Both the position numbers and the translations under genes were made by a program. The notes under the pieces are model-generated. The model saw only the letters and a program-made list of their open reading frames with translations, made no database searches and had not been told where the DNA came from. From NCBI RefSeq assembly GCF_029909975.1, contig NZ_CP094516.1, positions 8,500,907-8,564,906 of the forward strand: a stretch of 64,000 nucleotides of DNA. Reading direction: 5' to 3'. Origin of the DNA: Bradyrhizobium sp. ISRA430 (lineage in GTDB: Bacteria; Pseudomonadota; Alphaproteobacteria; Rhizobiales; Xanthobacteraceae). Numbering within the stretch: the first letter of the stretch is position 1; the number at the start of each line of letters is the position of its first letter. Of the stretch, positions 36,623-46,078 are shown one piece after another.

Positions 36623-38572
36623 TTACTGCTGTGCGCTCGGCAGAAGCTGAGGCAGGAAGCCCCGCGTCACGCCGGGCGGCACCGCATCCAAACCGAGCAC
36701 GGCGCTCGCGGCTGGAAGCGTCGCGTCTGCCATCGCAGCGTGGCCTTCGGCAGAGGGATGCACGGCGCCGCCATAGACGGCCGACAGCACGCCCCAGGTG
36801 GCATCGTGAATGTCGGTCGGCTGGCTCGCCGCCGGCAATCCTTGCGGATAGGTCATTGCGGCGAAGTAGCTGTCATTGGCGTCGCGGATCCAGCGGGCGC
36901 GGGGCAGATAGGCGCGATATTCGGAAGCGCCGCGGCCACACAGCATCGGCTGGCTCGCCGCGGTCACGATATCCGGATTGAAGCTCTGGCCGTTCTCAGC
37001 AAAGCAGGTGCGGTCGAATTCGGGATCGTTGCCGGAATGGGCGCAGAAGCCGTGATCGGCGAACGCGGCCTGATGTGTATCGACGAAAGTCATCCGGTCG
37101 GACTCGGGATCGCGGCACAGCGCGCCGCGGGTGCAGGTGGCGAGCCCCCTCAGTTGCGGCAGGAACTCGGTGTCGACGAAGGTCGAGACCCGGGCGAGCC
37201 GTTGCGGATCGGCGTTGAAGGATGGATGGATGTCGAAGCCGGCGCGGCCGCCGCGGCAGGGCACGCCGCCATCTGCAAGCGCGGGATTGGCGTAGGAGAC
37301 GTAGACGACGTGCGAGAGGTCGCCGCCGACGAGCGGCTTTAGCGCTTCGCGCAGCCTGACGAAGTTCTGCGGCAGTTCGCGCGTCAGCGCATCGCGGGAG
37401 TCGTCGACGCTCGCCATCACACCGGAGCGTCGGAACAGCGTGCGCTCGGTCGCTGTGTCGACGATGACATCGGCAACGAGGCCGGAGAAGTAGACGTCGT
37501 TGGCGCCGATCGAGAGCAGCACGAGGTCCAGCGTGCGGTCCGGCTGGCGCTTTCTGGCAGCGGTGAGCGCCTCGCGCAGCTCGGAGACCTGCGCGCTCAC
37601 GCTGGTCTGGCAGGTGCCGCTCTTGCCGGGTGGGCATTCGCGAGCGCGTTGCGAGCCGAGGAGCCCATCGCTGATGCTGGCGCCGGTGCAGGCGAGCGGC
37701 AGATAGGTCACCGCGATGTGGGTATAGCGCACCGCGAGCGCCAGTGCGGTGCGGGTCTGGTAGCTGTAGAGCGAGCGGTGACAGGGAGAGTTGAACCAAA
37801 GCGCGCCGTAGCGCTGCCAGTTGGCGAGCGTATCGGGGGCCTCGCAGGCGCGGCCGCCCTTGAAGCCGGCGCGGCTAGGCCGGTAGTACTGCGCACCCGC
37901 CGTGCCGAGATAGGAGCGGAAGCAGAAGCCTTCGTCGGACAGCGCCAGCGCCCGGTCCGGATTGCCTTCGCCGGAGGCGATGCTATCGCCGAGACCGGCG
38001 ATGAAGAGGTCGCGAACCTGGATCTCGGTCTGCACCCGCTGGACCGGATCGGAGCCGGCAGAGACGTCGACAGTCGCGACCGTCTGCTTGCCGTAGCGGA
38101 CGCGCAGGTTCACCGGCTCGGCGCAGTCGAAGGTGGAGGCTTGCGGCCCGTCGCCGTCGTCGAACGACCAGGCGCAGATCGCCCCGACCGGCACCGCGCC
38201 GGTCAGGCGCACGGTGACGGGATGGTCGATCGGGGTGATGTAGTTCTCCTTGACGTTGTCGCGGGTGCAAGGCTGGTTGATCCGGCCCTGGAGATCAATG
38301 CAGAGCCGGTTGACCATGTTGCGGGCCCAGCCGCGGCCCTCGCTCTGGATTTCCAGCGACTGCTCGGCGGAGAGGATGCTGCGGTTCCGCGCGTTCTCAA
38401 CATGCAGCAGGAAGTCGCGCTCTTCGCGGAACAGGCGGAAACGGTTGCGGACCTCCCAGGTGATCTGCATGGCGCCCTCGTCCTGGGCGGCGGCGCGCTC
38501 AATCGGCAAAGCGCTGAGAATCCCGGCAAGCAGGGCGCCTGCGAGGAAGGTGCGAAGGGTGGTTCGGATCAT
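36623..38572 (-). CDS. Large exported SGNH/GDSL-family hydrolase
   Basis: The 649-residue protein has an N-terminal signal peptide (about 1-30, ending RAAAQ). A region of about 160 residues, perhaps a beta-sandwich, follows (with AICAWSFDDGDGP, PKD-like). Then comes an SGNH hydrolase core: block I LGDSIASGEGN, block III SIGANDVYFSG and block V VHPSAEGHAAM with the catalytic His. Many cysteine pairs suggest disulfides in the periplasm. Such enzymes are esterases or acetyl-hydrolases acting on lipids or polysaccharides. The ATG at 38572 gives the signal peptide; an in-frame TTG seven codons earlier is possible. Confidence 0.82.
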   Translation of the reverse strand: MIRTTLRTFLAGALLAGILSALPIERAAAQDEGAMQITWEVRNRFRLFREERDFLLHVENARNRSILSAEQSLEIQSEGRGWARNMVNRLCIDLQGRINQPCTRDNVKENYITPIDHPVTVRLTGAVPVGAICAWSFDDGDGPQASTFDCAEPVNLRVRYGKQTVATVDVSAGSDPVQRVQTEIQVRDLFIAGLGDSIASGEGNPDRALALSDEGFCFRSYLGTAGAQYYRPSRAGFKGGRACEAPDTLANWQRYGALWFNSPCHRSLYSYQTRTALALAVRYTHIAVTYLPLACTGASISDGLLGSQRARECPPGKSGTCQTSVSAQVSELREALTAARKRQPDRTLDLVLLSIGANDVYFSGLVADVIVDTATERTLFRRSGVMASVDDSRDALTRELPQNFVRLREALKPLVGGDLSHVVYVSYANPALADGGVPCRGGRAGFDIHPSFNADPQRLARVSTFVDTEFLPQLRGLATCTRGALCRDPESDRMTFVDTHQAAFADHGFCAHSGNDPEFDRTCFAENGQSFNPDIVTAASQPMLCGRGASEYRAYLPRARWIRDANDSYFAAMTYPQGLPAASQPTDIHDATWGVLSAVYGGAVHPSAEGHAAMADATLPAASAVLGLDAVPPGVTRGFLPQLLPSAQQ

Positions 38573-38674
38573 GGCCCGCGTTTTCAACGGCAAAGTTGAG
38601 GCGGAAATAAGAGAGGCTTGATCGATCCGCCTGCGACGTTTGTCTGACCGGTTTAAGGCCGCCCGTCCAGCGCC

Positions 38675-39757
38675 TTACCGCTTGTTGGCCTGCCGCAACG
38701 GCCGCTCGCGCTCCATCGGCGTCACCTGCTTGGGTAGGTTGGCCTGGGCGCAGGCCTCCGCCAGCCGCCGCCGCTCCTGCCATGGTTCGACCACGTTCAT
38801 CCAGAGCTCGCGGGTGCCCATGATGGAAATGGCAAGGCCGAACGGAATTACGAAATAGAGGATGCGGAACACCAGGAGAGTGGCCAGGAGCTGCTCGCGT
38901 CCGAACTCCGGCAGCGCCACCAGCATGGCGGCGTCGAACACGCCGATCGAGCCGGGGGCATGGCTGGCGAAACCGAGAAGCGTCGCCAGGATGAAGACCA
39001 CCGCGAGCGACATGAAGTCGATCGGCGGATTGGCCGGCATCAACAGGTACATCGCGGTGGCGCAGAAGCCGAGGTCGACTACGCCGATCAGGATCTGCAC
39101 CAGCGTCAGCGGGGCGGACGGCAGTACCACCTTCCAACCCTTCTGGCCGAGCTCGCGACGCTTCTCGCCCATGGACAGCCAGACCAGATAGGCGCCAATC
39201 GAGGCGAGACCGCCCAATGCGATCAGACGGTTAATCGCCGAGGGGAGCTGATCCATCGCCGAGGCCGCGTCCGGATGGATGGCCATGCCGATCGAGAGCA
39301 CGAAGATGTTACCGAGCCAGAAGGTCAGGCCGGAGAGGAAACAGATTTTGGCGACGTCGATCGCGTTCAACCCGTAATCCGAATAGATCCGGAATCGGAT
39401 CGCCCCACCGGTGAAGACGGTGGCACCGATATTGTGGCCGATCGAATAGGAGGTGAAGCTGGAGAGCGCCGCAATGCGATAGGGAACGTGTTTCTTACCG
39501 ATCGTGCGCAGCGCAAAAAAGTCATAGAAGGTCAGCGTACAGAACGCGAAGAGCACACAAATCGCGGCAAGCCCGATGTTTCCACGGGGAATCTCGGTTA
39601 ACGCGGTCAGGATGACGCTGGTATCGATGCCCTTGAGGGTCCGTACCAGTGTAGTGATCGCGAAGGCGATGATCATGACGCTCGCGGCAATTCCGAGGCG
39701 TCGCCAGCCGATCCATCGTTTGAAGCCGCGTTTCAGCGCGGGCAGCAGTCCGTGCAT
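38675..39757 (-). CDS. YbhN/UPF0104 membrane protein (lysylphosphatidylglycerol synthase TM-like)
   Basis: The 360-residue integral membrane protein has about eight hydrophobic helices and the family motifs YSIGHNIGATVFTGGAIRFRIYS and GFASHAPGSIGVFDAAML, typical of the MprF flippase-like domain (PF03706). It has no soluble aminoacyl transferase part. Such proteins are thought to move lipids across the inner membrane. GGGAGGATGA precedes the ATG. It stands alone between the SGNH hydrolase gene and a divergent stress gene. Confidence 0.85.
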   Translation of the reverse strand: MHGLLPALKRGFKRWIGWRRLGIAASVMIIAFAITTLVRTLKGIDTSVILTALTEIPRGNIGLAAICVLFAFCTLTFYDFFALRTIGKKHVPYRIAALSSFTSYSIGHNIGATVFTGGAIRFRIYSDYGLNAIDVAKICFLSGLTFWLGNIFVLSIGMAIHPDAASAMDQLPSAINRLIALGGLASIGAYLVWLSMGEKRRELGQKGWKVVLPSAPLTLVQILIGVVDLGFCATAMYLLMPANPPIDFMSLAVVFILATLLGFASHAPGSIGVFDAAMLVALPEFGREQLLATLLVFRILYFVIPFGLAISIMGTRELWMNVVEPWQERRRLAEACAQANLPKQVTPMERERPLRQANKR

Positions 39758-40024
39758 TCATCCTCCCGGTGGGGGCAAGACCGCCCGATCCGGCTCGCAG
39801 GCTGATCGGGGCGCGATCGCTACCAAAAGTGGGGGCGCCGATCGCTAGGCATGATCTAATCCATTAGGGCAAAAACGTCGACTTGTGCAGCCCTTGACAA
39901 GGATGGGTTCTCCATCTGACCCGGCCGCTTTTGTCATACGTGCTACACATTGCGGTCCGTTAAGGATTTGAGTCGCGGGTCTTCCGCCGGCATTGTTCCA
40001 GCGCAAACGAATGCGAGCTTTTTC

Positions 40025-40049
40025 GGAACGTCGGCGCAATGTGCCGGTT
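40025..40049 (+). promoter_or_regulatory. EcfG-like general stress promoter
   Basis: GGAAC at 40025-40029 is followed by 16 bases and GGTT at 40046-40049. This is one base from the GGAAC-N16/17-CGTT consensus of the alphaproteobacterial EcfG sigma factor. It lies 89 bases upstream of the ferritin-like gene. Confidence 0.55.
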
Positions 40050-40137
40050 AGCGCCGCATCAGCAATCGAACATGGCGGGATAGGCCTTGCGTGCAAGCCC
40101 GCGCCGTCCTGTTCCCAAACTCCCGAGGATTGGAACG

Positions 40138-40644
40138 ATGGGACTGTTCACAAAAGATATCAAAACCATGAACGACCTGTTCGTGCATCAGCTCCAGGAC
40201 ATCTATTACGCCGAGCAGCAACTCACCAAGGCGCTGCCCAAGATGGCCAATAGGGCCACCGATCCACAGTTGAAGCAGGGCTTTTTGACGCATCTGGAAG
40301 AGACAAAGCAGCACGTCACGCGTCTTGAGGAAGTGTTCAGGATGCACGGCGTCGCCGTGAAGGCGATCGACTGCCCAGCGATCGACGGGATCATCGAAGA
40401 GACCGATGACACGACCGGCGAAGTCGCCGACAAGGCGGTGCTCGACGCGGCCCTGATCAACGCAGCGCAAGCTGCCGAGCACTACGAGATCGTGCGTTAT
40501 GGCAGCCTGATCGCCTGGGCCAAGCAGCTCGGCCGCAACGACTGCGCAGCGGTTCTCGCCAAGACGCTCGAGGAAGAGAAGGCGACCGACAAGAAGCTGA
40601 CCTCACTCGCCGAGAGCAACGTGAACCTGCGCGCGGCAAGCTGA
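40138..40644 (+). CDS. YciE/YciF-type ferritin-like stress protein (DUF892)
   Basis: The 168-residue protein is a four-helix ferritin-like bundle. It has the family opening NDLFVHQLQDIYYAEQQLTKALPKM, then HLEETKQHVTRLEEVF and AAQAAEHYEIVRYGSL, which supply the Glu/His iron-type ligands. Relatives are induced by osmotic and general stress. An EcfG-like promoter upstream and a terminator right after make it a single-gene stress unit. The biochemical role in the family is unsettled; iron or peroxide handling is likely. Confidence 0.88.
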   Translation: MGLFTKDIKTMNDLFVHQLQDIYYAEQQLTKALPKMANRATDPQLKQGFLTHLEETKQHVTRLEEVFRMHGVAVKAIDCPAIDGIIEETDDTTGEVADKAVLDAALINAAQAAEHYEIVRYGSLIAWAKQLGRNDCAAVLAKTLEEEKATDKKLTSLAESNVNLRAAS

Positions 40645-40666
40645 GGCGAGATGCCTTTTGTCAGGA

Positions 40667-40699
40667 AAACGCCGCGCGTCCCGTGCAGCGTTTCTTTTT
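40667..40699 (+). terminator. Rho-independent terminator of the ferritin-like gene
   Basis: AAACGC pairs with GCGTTT around a GC-rich loop that can also pair in part. A CTTTTT run follows. It lies 22 bases after the stop. Confidence 0.7.
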
Positions 40700-40709
40700 G
40701 CGGCTGCGC

Positions 40710-41933
40710 CTACTCGACCTGGTATTTCAGCCCAAACGCCAGTGCGACCACCGCAAAGACTGCGATGGTCACGGCAAAGACCAGACTCGCCACGGTCGAG
40801 CTGATCAGGGTCGAGAGGATGCCGATGCCGATGACCGGAAGCGCGTTGCCGAGGAAACAGCAGATGAAATAGGCCGAGACCACCTCGGCGCGCCGATCAT
40901 CGGGCGCGATCTGGTTTACCACCTGCAGGCTGCCGCGATAGCCGAGGCCCGCCGCCACTCCGCAGATCGCGGTGGCCGCGATCATGATGCCCAGCGACTC
41001 CATGAACTGTGCGATCACGAGCAGCGCAAGGCTCGGCAGCATGAGACCGAGCGACCATAGCATCGCGGTGCGGCTCGACAGCGAGCGGGTCAGGGCGATG
41101 ACGAGGGCCACGGCGGCCGCAAGCTCGAGGAAGATCGCTCCTGCAACGGCGTGGCTGGCTTCGTGCAGCTCGTTCGCGAGCACGCTCGGAGCGAGCGCGG
41201 CGAAGAAGGCGACGAGGGCCATGGCGCCGAAACCGGTCACCGCCGGCGCGACGAACCGGGACCGGATGGATGATGGGACGCTCGCACGCGGCCGTATCGA
41301 CACCCGGGCAAATGTACCGAGCGGCCGCTCCACGGTCTCGCGGGCAAAGGCAAGAAGTGCCGCGACCACGACCAGCGTTGCGAGATAAGCAACGAACGGT
41401 ATTCGCAGCGGAAGCGCGACATATTCGGCCAGCAGACCGGCAACCAACGCGCCGAGACCAAGGCCGGTGAAGTTCGCGACCGTCGCGATCACGGTGGCGC
41501 GCGAACGATCCTGTTCGGCGATCAGTTCCGCAAGCCACGCAGTGCCGGTTCCTGCGCCGATCCCGATCGCAAGGCCGCTCAGCACCCGTGCAACGTAAAG
41601 CGAGGCAACCCCGCGCGCTAACAGGAACACGAGCGCGCCCACGATGGCGATGCCCATGGCAATGGCCGCAGCGCGCCGGCGTCCGATCTCGTCGGAGATC
41701 CGGCCAAACACCAGAAGCGCGGTCAGGTTTCCGACGACGTAAACGGCATAGATCAAGGTCAACGTGATCTGGGAGAAACCGAACTGCTGCTTGTAGATGA
41801 CGTAGAGCGGGGTTGCGATCGTGCTGCCGGCGAACAGTGCGCCGATCATGCAGGCGACCGCAACGACGGTTGCGCTCTTGCCGAACTCCCATCTTGCCGA
41901 TGATGGAATCGAGGTGTTGCCAACTCTTGCCAT
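40710..41933 (-). CDS. MFS transporter, multidrug-efflux-like
   Basis: The 407-residue protein has twelve hydrophobic segments and the MFS loop motif GRISDEIGRRRA between helices 2 and 3. It has LSGLAIGIGAGTGTAWLAELI in helix 4 and a long cytoplasmic loop before IRSRFVAPAV. Substrate unknown. The ATG at 41933 (MARVGNTS) was taken; an earlier in-frame start would add 15 residues. It is divergent from another MFS gene with no regulator between them. Confidence 0.82.
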   Translation of the reverse strand: MARVGNTSIPSSARWEFGKSATVVAVACMIGALFAGSTIATPLYVIYKQQFGFSQITLTLIYAVYVVGNLTALLVFGRISDEIGRRRAAAIAMGIAIVGALVFLLARGVASLYVARVLSGLAIGIGAGTGTAWLAELIAEQDRSRATVIATVANFTGLGLGALVAGLLAEYVALPLRIPFVAYLATLVVVAALLAFARETVERPLGTFARVSIRPRASVPSSIRSRFVAPAVTGFGAMALVAFFAALAPSVLANELHEASHAVAGAIFLELAAAVALVIALTRSLSSRTAMLWSLGLMLPSLALLVIAQFMESLGIMIAATAICGVAAGLGYRGSLQVVNQIAPDDRRAEVVSAYFICCFLGNALPVIGIGILSTLISSTVASLVFAVTIAVFAVVALAFGLKYQVE

Positions 41934-42158
41934 GACTTCGCTGCCTTGAAGAGAATTGAGGGGATCAACACGAAGCAATCTCGCGCTGTTCCCATGTCAC
42001 CATGGGGATCCGGCCTGCGTGGCGAGCAGGGCCGAGACTTCGATGCATTCTGCTGAAAGATACGATTCGTCGCGCGGCAATGCTTCGATCAGAGCCGAAG
42101 CATGATCACGCAACGGAAGCCTAATGGTTGCGTTCACCCGCAAACATCGAGGTGGATC

Positions 42159-43562
42159 ATGCCGGTAAAATCTCTCGAGCTGCAATCGTTGCCGCAGGCA
42201 AGGAACGCACGGAACGCGCAAGCCGCGTCTTCACTGACGCTTGCTGCCATGAGTCTCGGCTATGGCGTGGTGCAGCTCGACGTCACTATCGTCAATACCG
42301 CGCTCGATGCGATGGGCAAGACGCTCGGCGGCGGTGTCGCCGAACTGCAATGGGTGGTCAGCGCCTACACCATCGCCTTTGCGGCCTTCATCCTGACCGC
42401 CGGCGCGCTCGGCGACCGCATCGGCGCCAAGCGCATCTTCATGGCAGGGTTCGCCATCTTCACCGCGGCCTCGCTCGCCTGCGCGCTGTCGCCCAATGCG
42501 GCCGTGCTGATCGGGGCGCGGCTGGCCCAGGGACTGGCGGCGGCGATCCTGGTGCCGAATTCGCTGGCGCTGCTGAACCATGCCTACGCGGATGATCGCG
42601 CGCGCGGCCGCGGCGTTGCGGTGTGGGCCGCCGGCGCGAGCCTGGCGCTCACCGCAGGCCCCTTCATCGGCGGTGGCCTGATTACGCTGGTCGGCTGGCG
42701 CGCGATCTTTCTGGTCAATCTGCCCATCGGCGTGATGGGCCTGTGGCTGACCTGGCACTATGCCGACGAGACTACGCGCGCCCCCTCGCGCGAGATCGAC
42801 CTGCCCGGCCAACTCGCTGCGATCGGCGCGCTGGGTGCACTCGCCGGTGCGATCATCGAAGCCGGCGCGCTCGGCTGGGCCCATCCCGCCGTGTTCGGAG
42901 CCTTCGCCGCGGCCGCGATCCTCGGAGGACTGTTCGTATGGCAGGAGAGCCGCGCAGCGCAGCCGATGCTGCCGCTGTCGCTGTTCAGCCATCGGCTGTT
43001 CGCACTGACCTCGCTCGTCGGCCTTCTTGTAAACGTTGCGATCTACGGCCTGATCTTCGTGCTCAGCCTGTACTTTCAGAGGATCAATGGGCTGTCGGCG
43101 TGGTGGACCGGGCTTGCCTTCGTGCCGATGATGGGCGCCGTGCTGCCGGTCAACCTGCTGGCGCCGCGCGTGGCCGAGCGCATCGGCCCATGCCCGACGA
43201 TCGTCGTCGGCACCTGCATTTCGGCGCTCGGCTGCATCGGCCTGCTCTGGATCGGCGCCGGGACGAGCTACTGGGCGATCTGCGCGCAGCTCATCGCGAT
43301 CAGCGGCGGGCTCGGGCTGCTCGTGCCACCGTTAACCTCGACCTTATTGGGCAGTGCGGAGAAGGCCCGCTCCGGCATTGCCGCCGGAGTCCTTAACGCG
43401 ACGCGGCAGACCGGTAGCGTGCTAGGCGTCGCGCTGTTCGGCTCCCTGGTCGCGGGCGAAGGCGCGTTCATGGCGGGCCTGCATCTGTCGCTGCTCGTTT
43501 CAGCCGCCGTGCTGCTGCTTGCGGCCGCCGTGATCGGACTCGGCGCATCGCCGCGCGCATGA
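42159..43562 (+). CDS. DHA2-family MFS exporter, 14 TM
   Basis: The 467-residue protein has about fourteen hydrophobic helices. It has the DHA2 marks LDVTIVNTALDAMGKTLGGG, LQWVVSAYTIAFAAFILTAGALGDRIG and the helix-5 antiporter motif GASLALTAGPFIGGGLI. Relatives expel drugs or dyes in exchange for protons (EmrB/QacA group). GAGGTGG lies before the ATG at 42159. There is no membrane-fusion partner beside it, so it probably works alone in the inner membrane. Confidence 0.87.
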   Translation: MPVKSLELQSLPQARNARNAQAASSLTLAAMSLGYGVVQLDVTIVNTALDAMGKTLGGGVAELQWVVSAYTIAFAAFILTAGALGDRIGAKRIFMAGFAIFTAASLACALSPNAAVLIGARLAQGLAAAILVPNSLALLNHAYADDRARGRGVAVWAAGASLALTAGPFIGGGLITLVGWRAIFLVNLPIGVMGLWLTWHYADETTRAPSREIDLPGQLAAIGALGALAGAIIEAGALGWAHPAVFGAFAAAAILGGLFVWQESRAAQPMLPLSLFSHRLFALTSLVGLLVNVAIYGLIFVLSLYFQRINGLSAWWTGLAFVPMMGAVLPVNLLAPRVAERIGPCPTIVVGTCISALGCIGLLWIGAGTSYWAICAQLIAISGGLGLLVPPLTSTLLGSAEKARSGIAAGVLNATRQTGSVLGVALFGSLVAGEGAFMAGLHLSLLVSAAVLLLAAAVIGLGASPRA

Positions 43563-43675
43563 ACAATGTGAGCGAGCGCACACATTCTCTGTTCACCATT
43601 TCGGAAACCGGTTTGTAGCCAGTTACCGACTATCCACCTCTGTGGGCTCAAGTGCAGGTCCAACAGGGGCTGGCC

Positions 43676-46075
43676 ATGTACCAAGTTCTTTACTGTCTCA
43701 CCGACGAGCATGATTGGCGCCTCGTCGCGCTCGGCGGCGCGGTGTGCCTGCTCGCCAGCGCGGCGGCGATCAGCCTGTTTCACCGGGCGCGCGCGGCGCA
43801 CGGAGGGGCTCGTGTGGCGTGGATCACGCTCGACGCTGCTGTCGCCGGCGGCGGCATCTGGGCAACGCATTTCATCGCGATGCTGGCCTATGGTCCCGGC
43901 GCCGCGGGCGCCTACGACATTCCGGTGACGCTCCTCTCGCTCATCTTTGCGATCGCCGTCACCTTCATCGGGCTGAGCATCTCGGTGTCGACCACGCGCC
44001 GTCCCCTGGTCGCGCTTGGCGGCGCCGTCGTCGGTGGCGGCGTGGCAGCGATGCACTATACCGGCATGATGGCGCTCGATATCCCCGCGGATATCAGTTG
44101 GGCGACCGGTACCGTGACGGTATCGATCGTGCTCGGCATCATTTTCGGATCGCTTGCCTTGTTCGTCGCTGGACGAAGCGACAGCCTGTCGGACGCTCTG
44201 GGCGCGACAGTCCTGCTGACCGTCGCCATCGTCTCACATCATTTCACGGCCATGGGCGCGGTGCAGTTGACGCCCGATCCCGCGCGCGCGATCGGCGGGT
44301 TGTCGATCCCGCCGGCTTCGATGTCCTTCCTCACCGCCAGCGCTGCGGTCGCGATCATCGCGATTGCGCTCGTGGCGGCGCTGCTCGACCGCCGCGCCAA
44401 GGGTGAGCTGGGACGTCAGCAGGTCGTGCTGGACACCGCGCTCGAGAACATGTCGCAGGGGCTGTGCATGTTCGATTCCGAGGGCAAGATCCTGCTGTTC
44501 AATGAGCGCTATGCGGCGATGCTGCGCCGCTCCGACATGCAGCTCACCGGCCGCCTGCTCCTCGATGTCTTGAAGGAAGAGCAAGCTAAGGGTCAGTGGA
44601 ACGGCGATCCCGACCAGTTCTTCGCGCGTATCGTGGAGGACGCCCGCGGCGGCCGTACGACGACCGATGTTGTCAAGCGGTTCGGCCGCTCGATCCGCGT
44701 CGTCAACCAGCCGATGCAGGGCGGCGGCTGGGTCGCGACCTTCGAGGACATCACTGAATGGCTCGAGGCGCAGGCGAAGATCTCGCACATGGCACGCCAC
44801 GATGCGCTCACCAATCTGCCGAACCGCATGCTGTTCCACGAGCGGCTGGAGCAGGGGCTTCGCGTGGCGAAGGCGAACGATCAGCTCGCGGTGCTCTGCC
44901 TCGATCTCGATCACTTCAAGGACATCAACGATTCCCTCGGTCATCCGATCGGCGATGCGCTGCTGCAGCAGGTCGGCCGCAGGCTCGCCGCCTGCGTCGG
45001 GGAGAACGACACCGTGGCGCGTCTCGGCGGCGACGAGTTCGCCGTAGTCCAGCTCGGCCGGTCGGAAGAGGCCGCCGCGACGGTCCTCGCCGGCCGCCTC
45101 GTCGAGGTGATTTCCGCGCCCTACGAGATTGCCGATCATCAGATCGTGATCGGTGTCTCGATCGGCATCTCGCTGTCGCCGCAGGACGGCAGCAATCCGG
45201 ACGAGCTGTTGAAGAATGCCGACCTGGCGCTGTACCGCGCCAAGGCGGACGGCCGCGGCACCTATCGCTTCTTCGAGGCAGGCATGGATGCGCGCGCGCA
45301 AGCGCGGCGCCTTCTGGAAATGGATTTGCGCGCGGCGCTGCAACGGAGCGAGTTCGAGGTCCACTACCAGCCGATCCGCGACGTTGCCAGCGATCGCGTC
45401 GTCGCCTTCGAAGCGCTGCTGCGCTGGAACCATCCGCAGCGCGGCCTGATCTCGCCCATCAGCTTCATTCCGCTGGCCGAGGAGACCGGACTGATCGTGC
45501 AGCTCGGCGAGCTCGTGCTGCGTCGCGCCTGCGCGGATGCGGCGACCTGGCCGGACGATATCGGCGTCGCCGTCAACCTGTCGCCGGTCCAGTTCAAGAG
45601 CCCGAACCTGATTGCATCCGTCGTCGACGCACTGGAATCGTCGGGACTTGCGGCGCGTCGCCTCGAACTCGAGATCACCGAGTCCGTCCTGCTCCAGAAC
45701 AGCGAGGCGACGCTTGCCATCCTGCACGAGCTGCGCGCCAAGGGCGTGCGGATCTCGCTCGACGATTTCGGCACCGGCTATTCCTCGCTGAGCTATCTGC
45801 GCAGCTTCCCGTTCGACAAGATCAAGATCGACCGCTCCTTCGTGTCGGAGCTTGCGACCCGCGAGGACTCCATGGCGATCATCCGCGCCGTGACGGGCCT
45901 GGGGCGAAGCCTCGGCATCGTGACCACGGCGGAAGGTGTCGAGAACGACGCGCAGCTCGAACTGCTGCGGCGTGAAGGCTGCACCCAGGCGCAGGGTTAT
46001 CTGTTCAGCAAGCCGAGGCCGGCCTCCGACGTGGCGATGATGCTGGAACGGCCGCGGCTGCGCGCCTCGGCGTAA
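43676..46075 (+). CDS. MHYT-PAS-GGDEF-EAL cyclic-di-GMP protein
   Basis: The 799-residue protein opens with a seven-helix MHYT sensor (about 1-215) bearing WATHF, MHYTGM and HHFTAM, proposed to bind copper and sense O2, CO or NO. A PAS domain follows (about 240-360, ALENMSQGLCMFDSEGKILLFNERY). The GGDEF domain has intact RLGGDEF at about 449-455. The EAL domain has intact FEALLRW (about 577), NLSPVQF and LDDFGTGYSSLSYLR. Both catalytic sites look functional, so it may make or break c-di-GMP in response to a gas signal. The flagellar locus in the window is a natural output. Confidence 0.92.
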   Translation: MYQVLYCLTDEHDWRLVALGGAVCLLASAAAISLFHRARAAHGGARVAWITLDAAVAGGGIWATHFIAMLAYGPGAAGAYDIPVTLLSLIFAIAVTFIGLSISVSTTRRPLVALGGAVVGGGVAAMHYTGMMALDIPADISWATGTVTVSIVLGIIFGSLALFVAGRSDSLSDALGATVLLTVAIVSHHFTAMGAVQLTPDPARAIGGLSIPPASMSFLTASAAVAIIAIALVAALLDRRAKGELGRQQVVLDTALENMSQGLCMFDSEGKILLFNERYAAMLRRSDMQLTGRLLLDVLKEEQAKGQWNGDPDQFFARIVEDARGGRTTTDVVKRFGRSIRVVNQPMQGGGWVATFEDITEWLEAQAKISHMARHDALTNLPNRMLFHERLEQGLRVAKANDQLAVLCLDLDHFKDINDSLGHPIGDALLQQVGRRLAACVGENDTVARLGGDEFAVVQLGRSEEAAATVLAGRLVEVISAPYEIADHQIVIGVSIGISLSPQDGSNPDELLKNADLALYRAKADGRGTYRFFEAGMDARAQARRLLEMDLRAALQRSEFEVHYQPIRDVASDRVVAFEALLRWNHPQRGLISPISFIPLAEETGLIVQLGELVLRRACADAATWPDDIGVAVNLSPVQFKSPNLIASVVDALESSGLAARRLELEITESVLLQNSEATLAILHELRAKGVRISLDDFGTGYSSLSYLRSFPFDKIKIDRSFVSELATREDSMAIIRAVTGLGRSLGIVTTAEGVENDAQLELLRREGCTQAQGYLFSKPRPASDVAMMLERPRLRASA

Positions 46076-46078
46076 GGG

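Noticed and set aside
41997..42138. Minus-strand frame in the gap between two divergent MFS genes (NATIRLPLRDHASALIEALP...)
   Set aside because: It has protein-like composition but no ribosome binding site or family match. It may be a gene relic, but the evidence is too thin to list.
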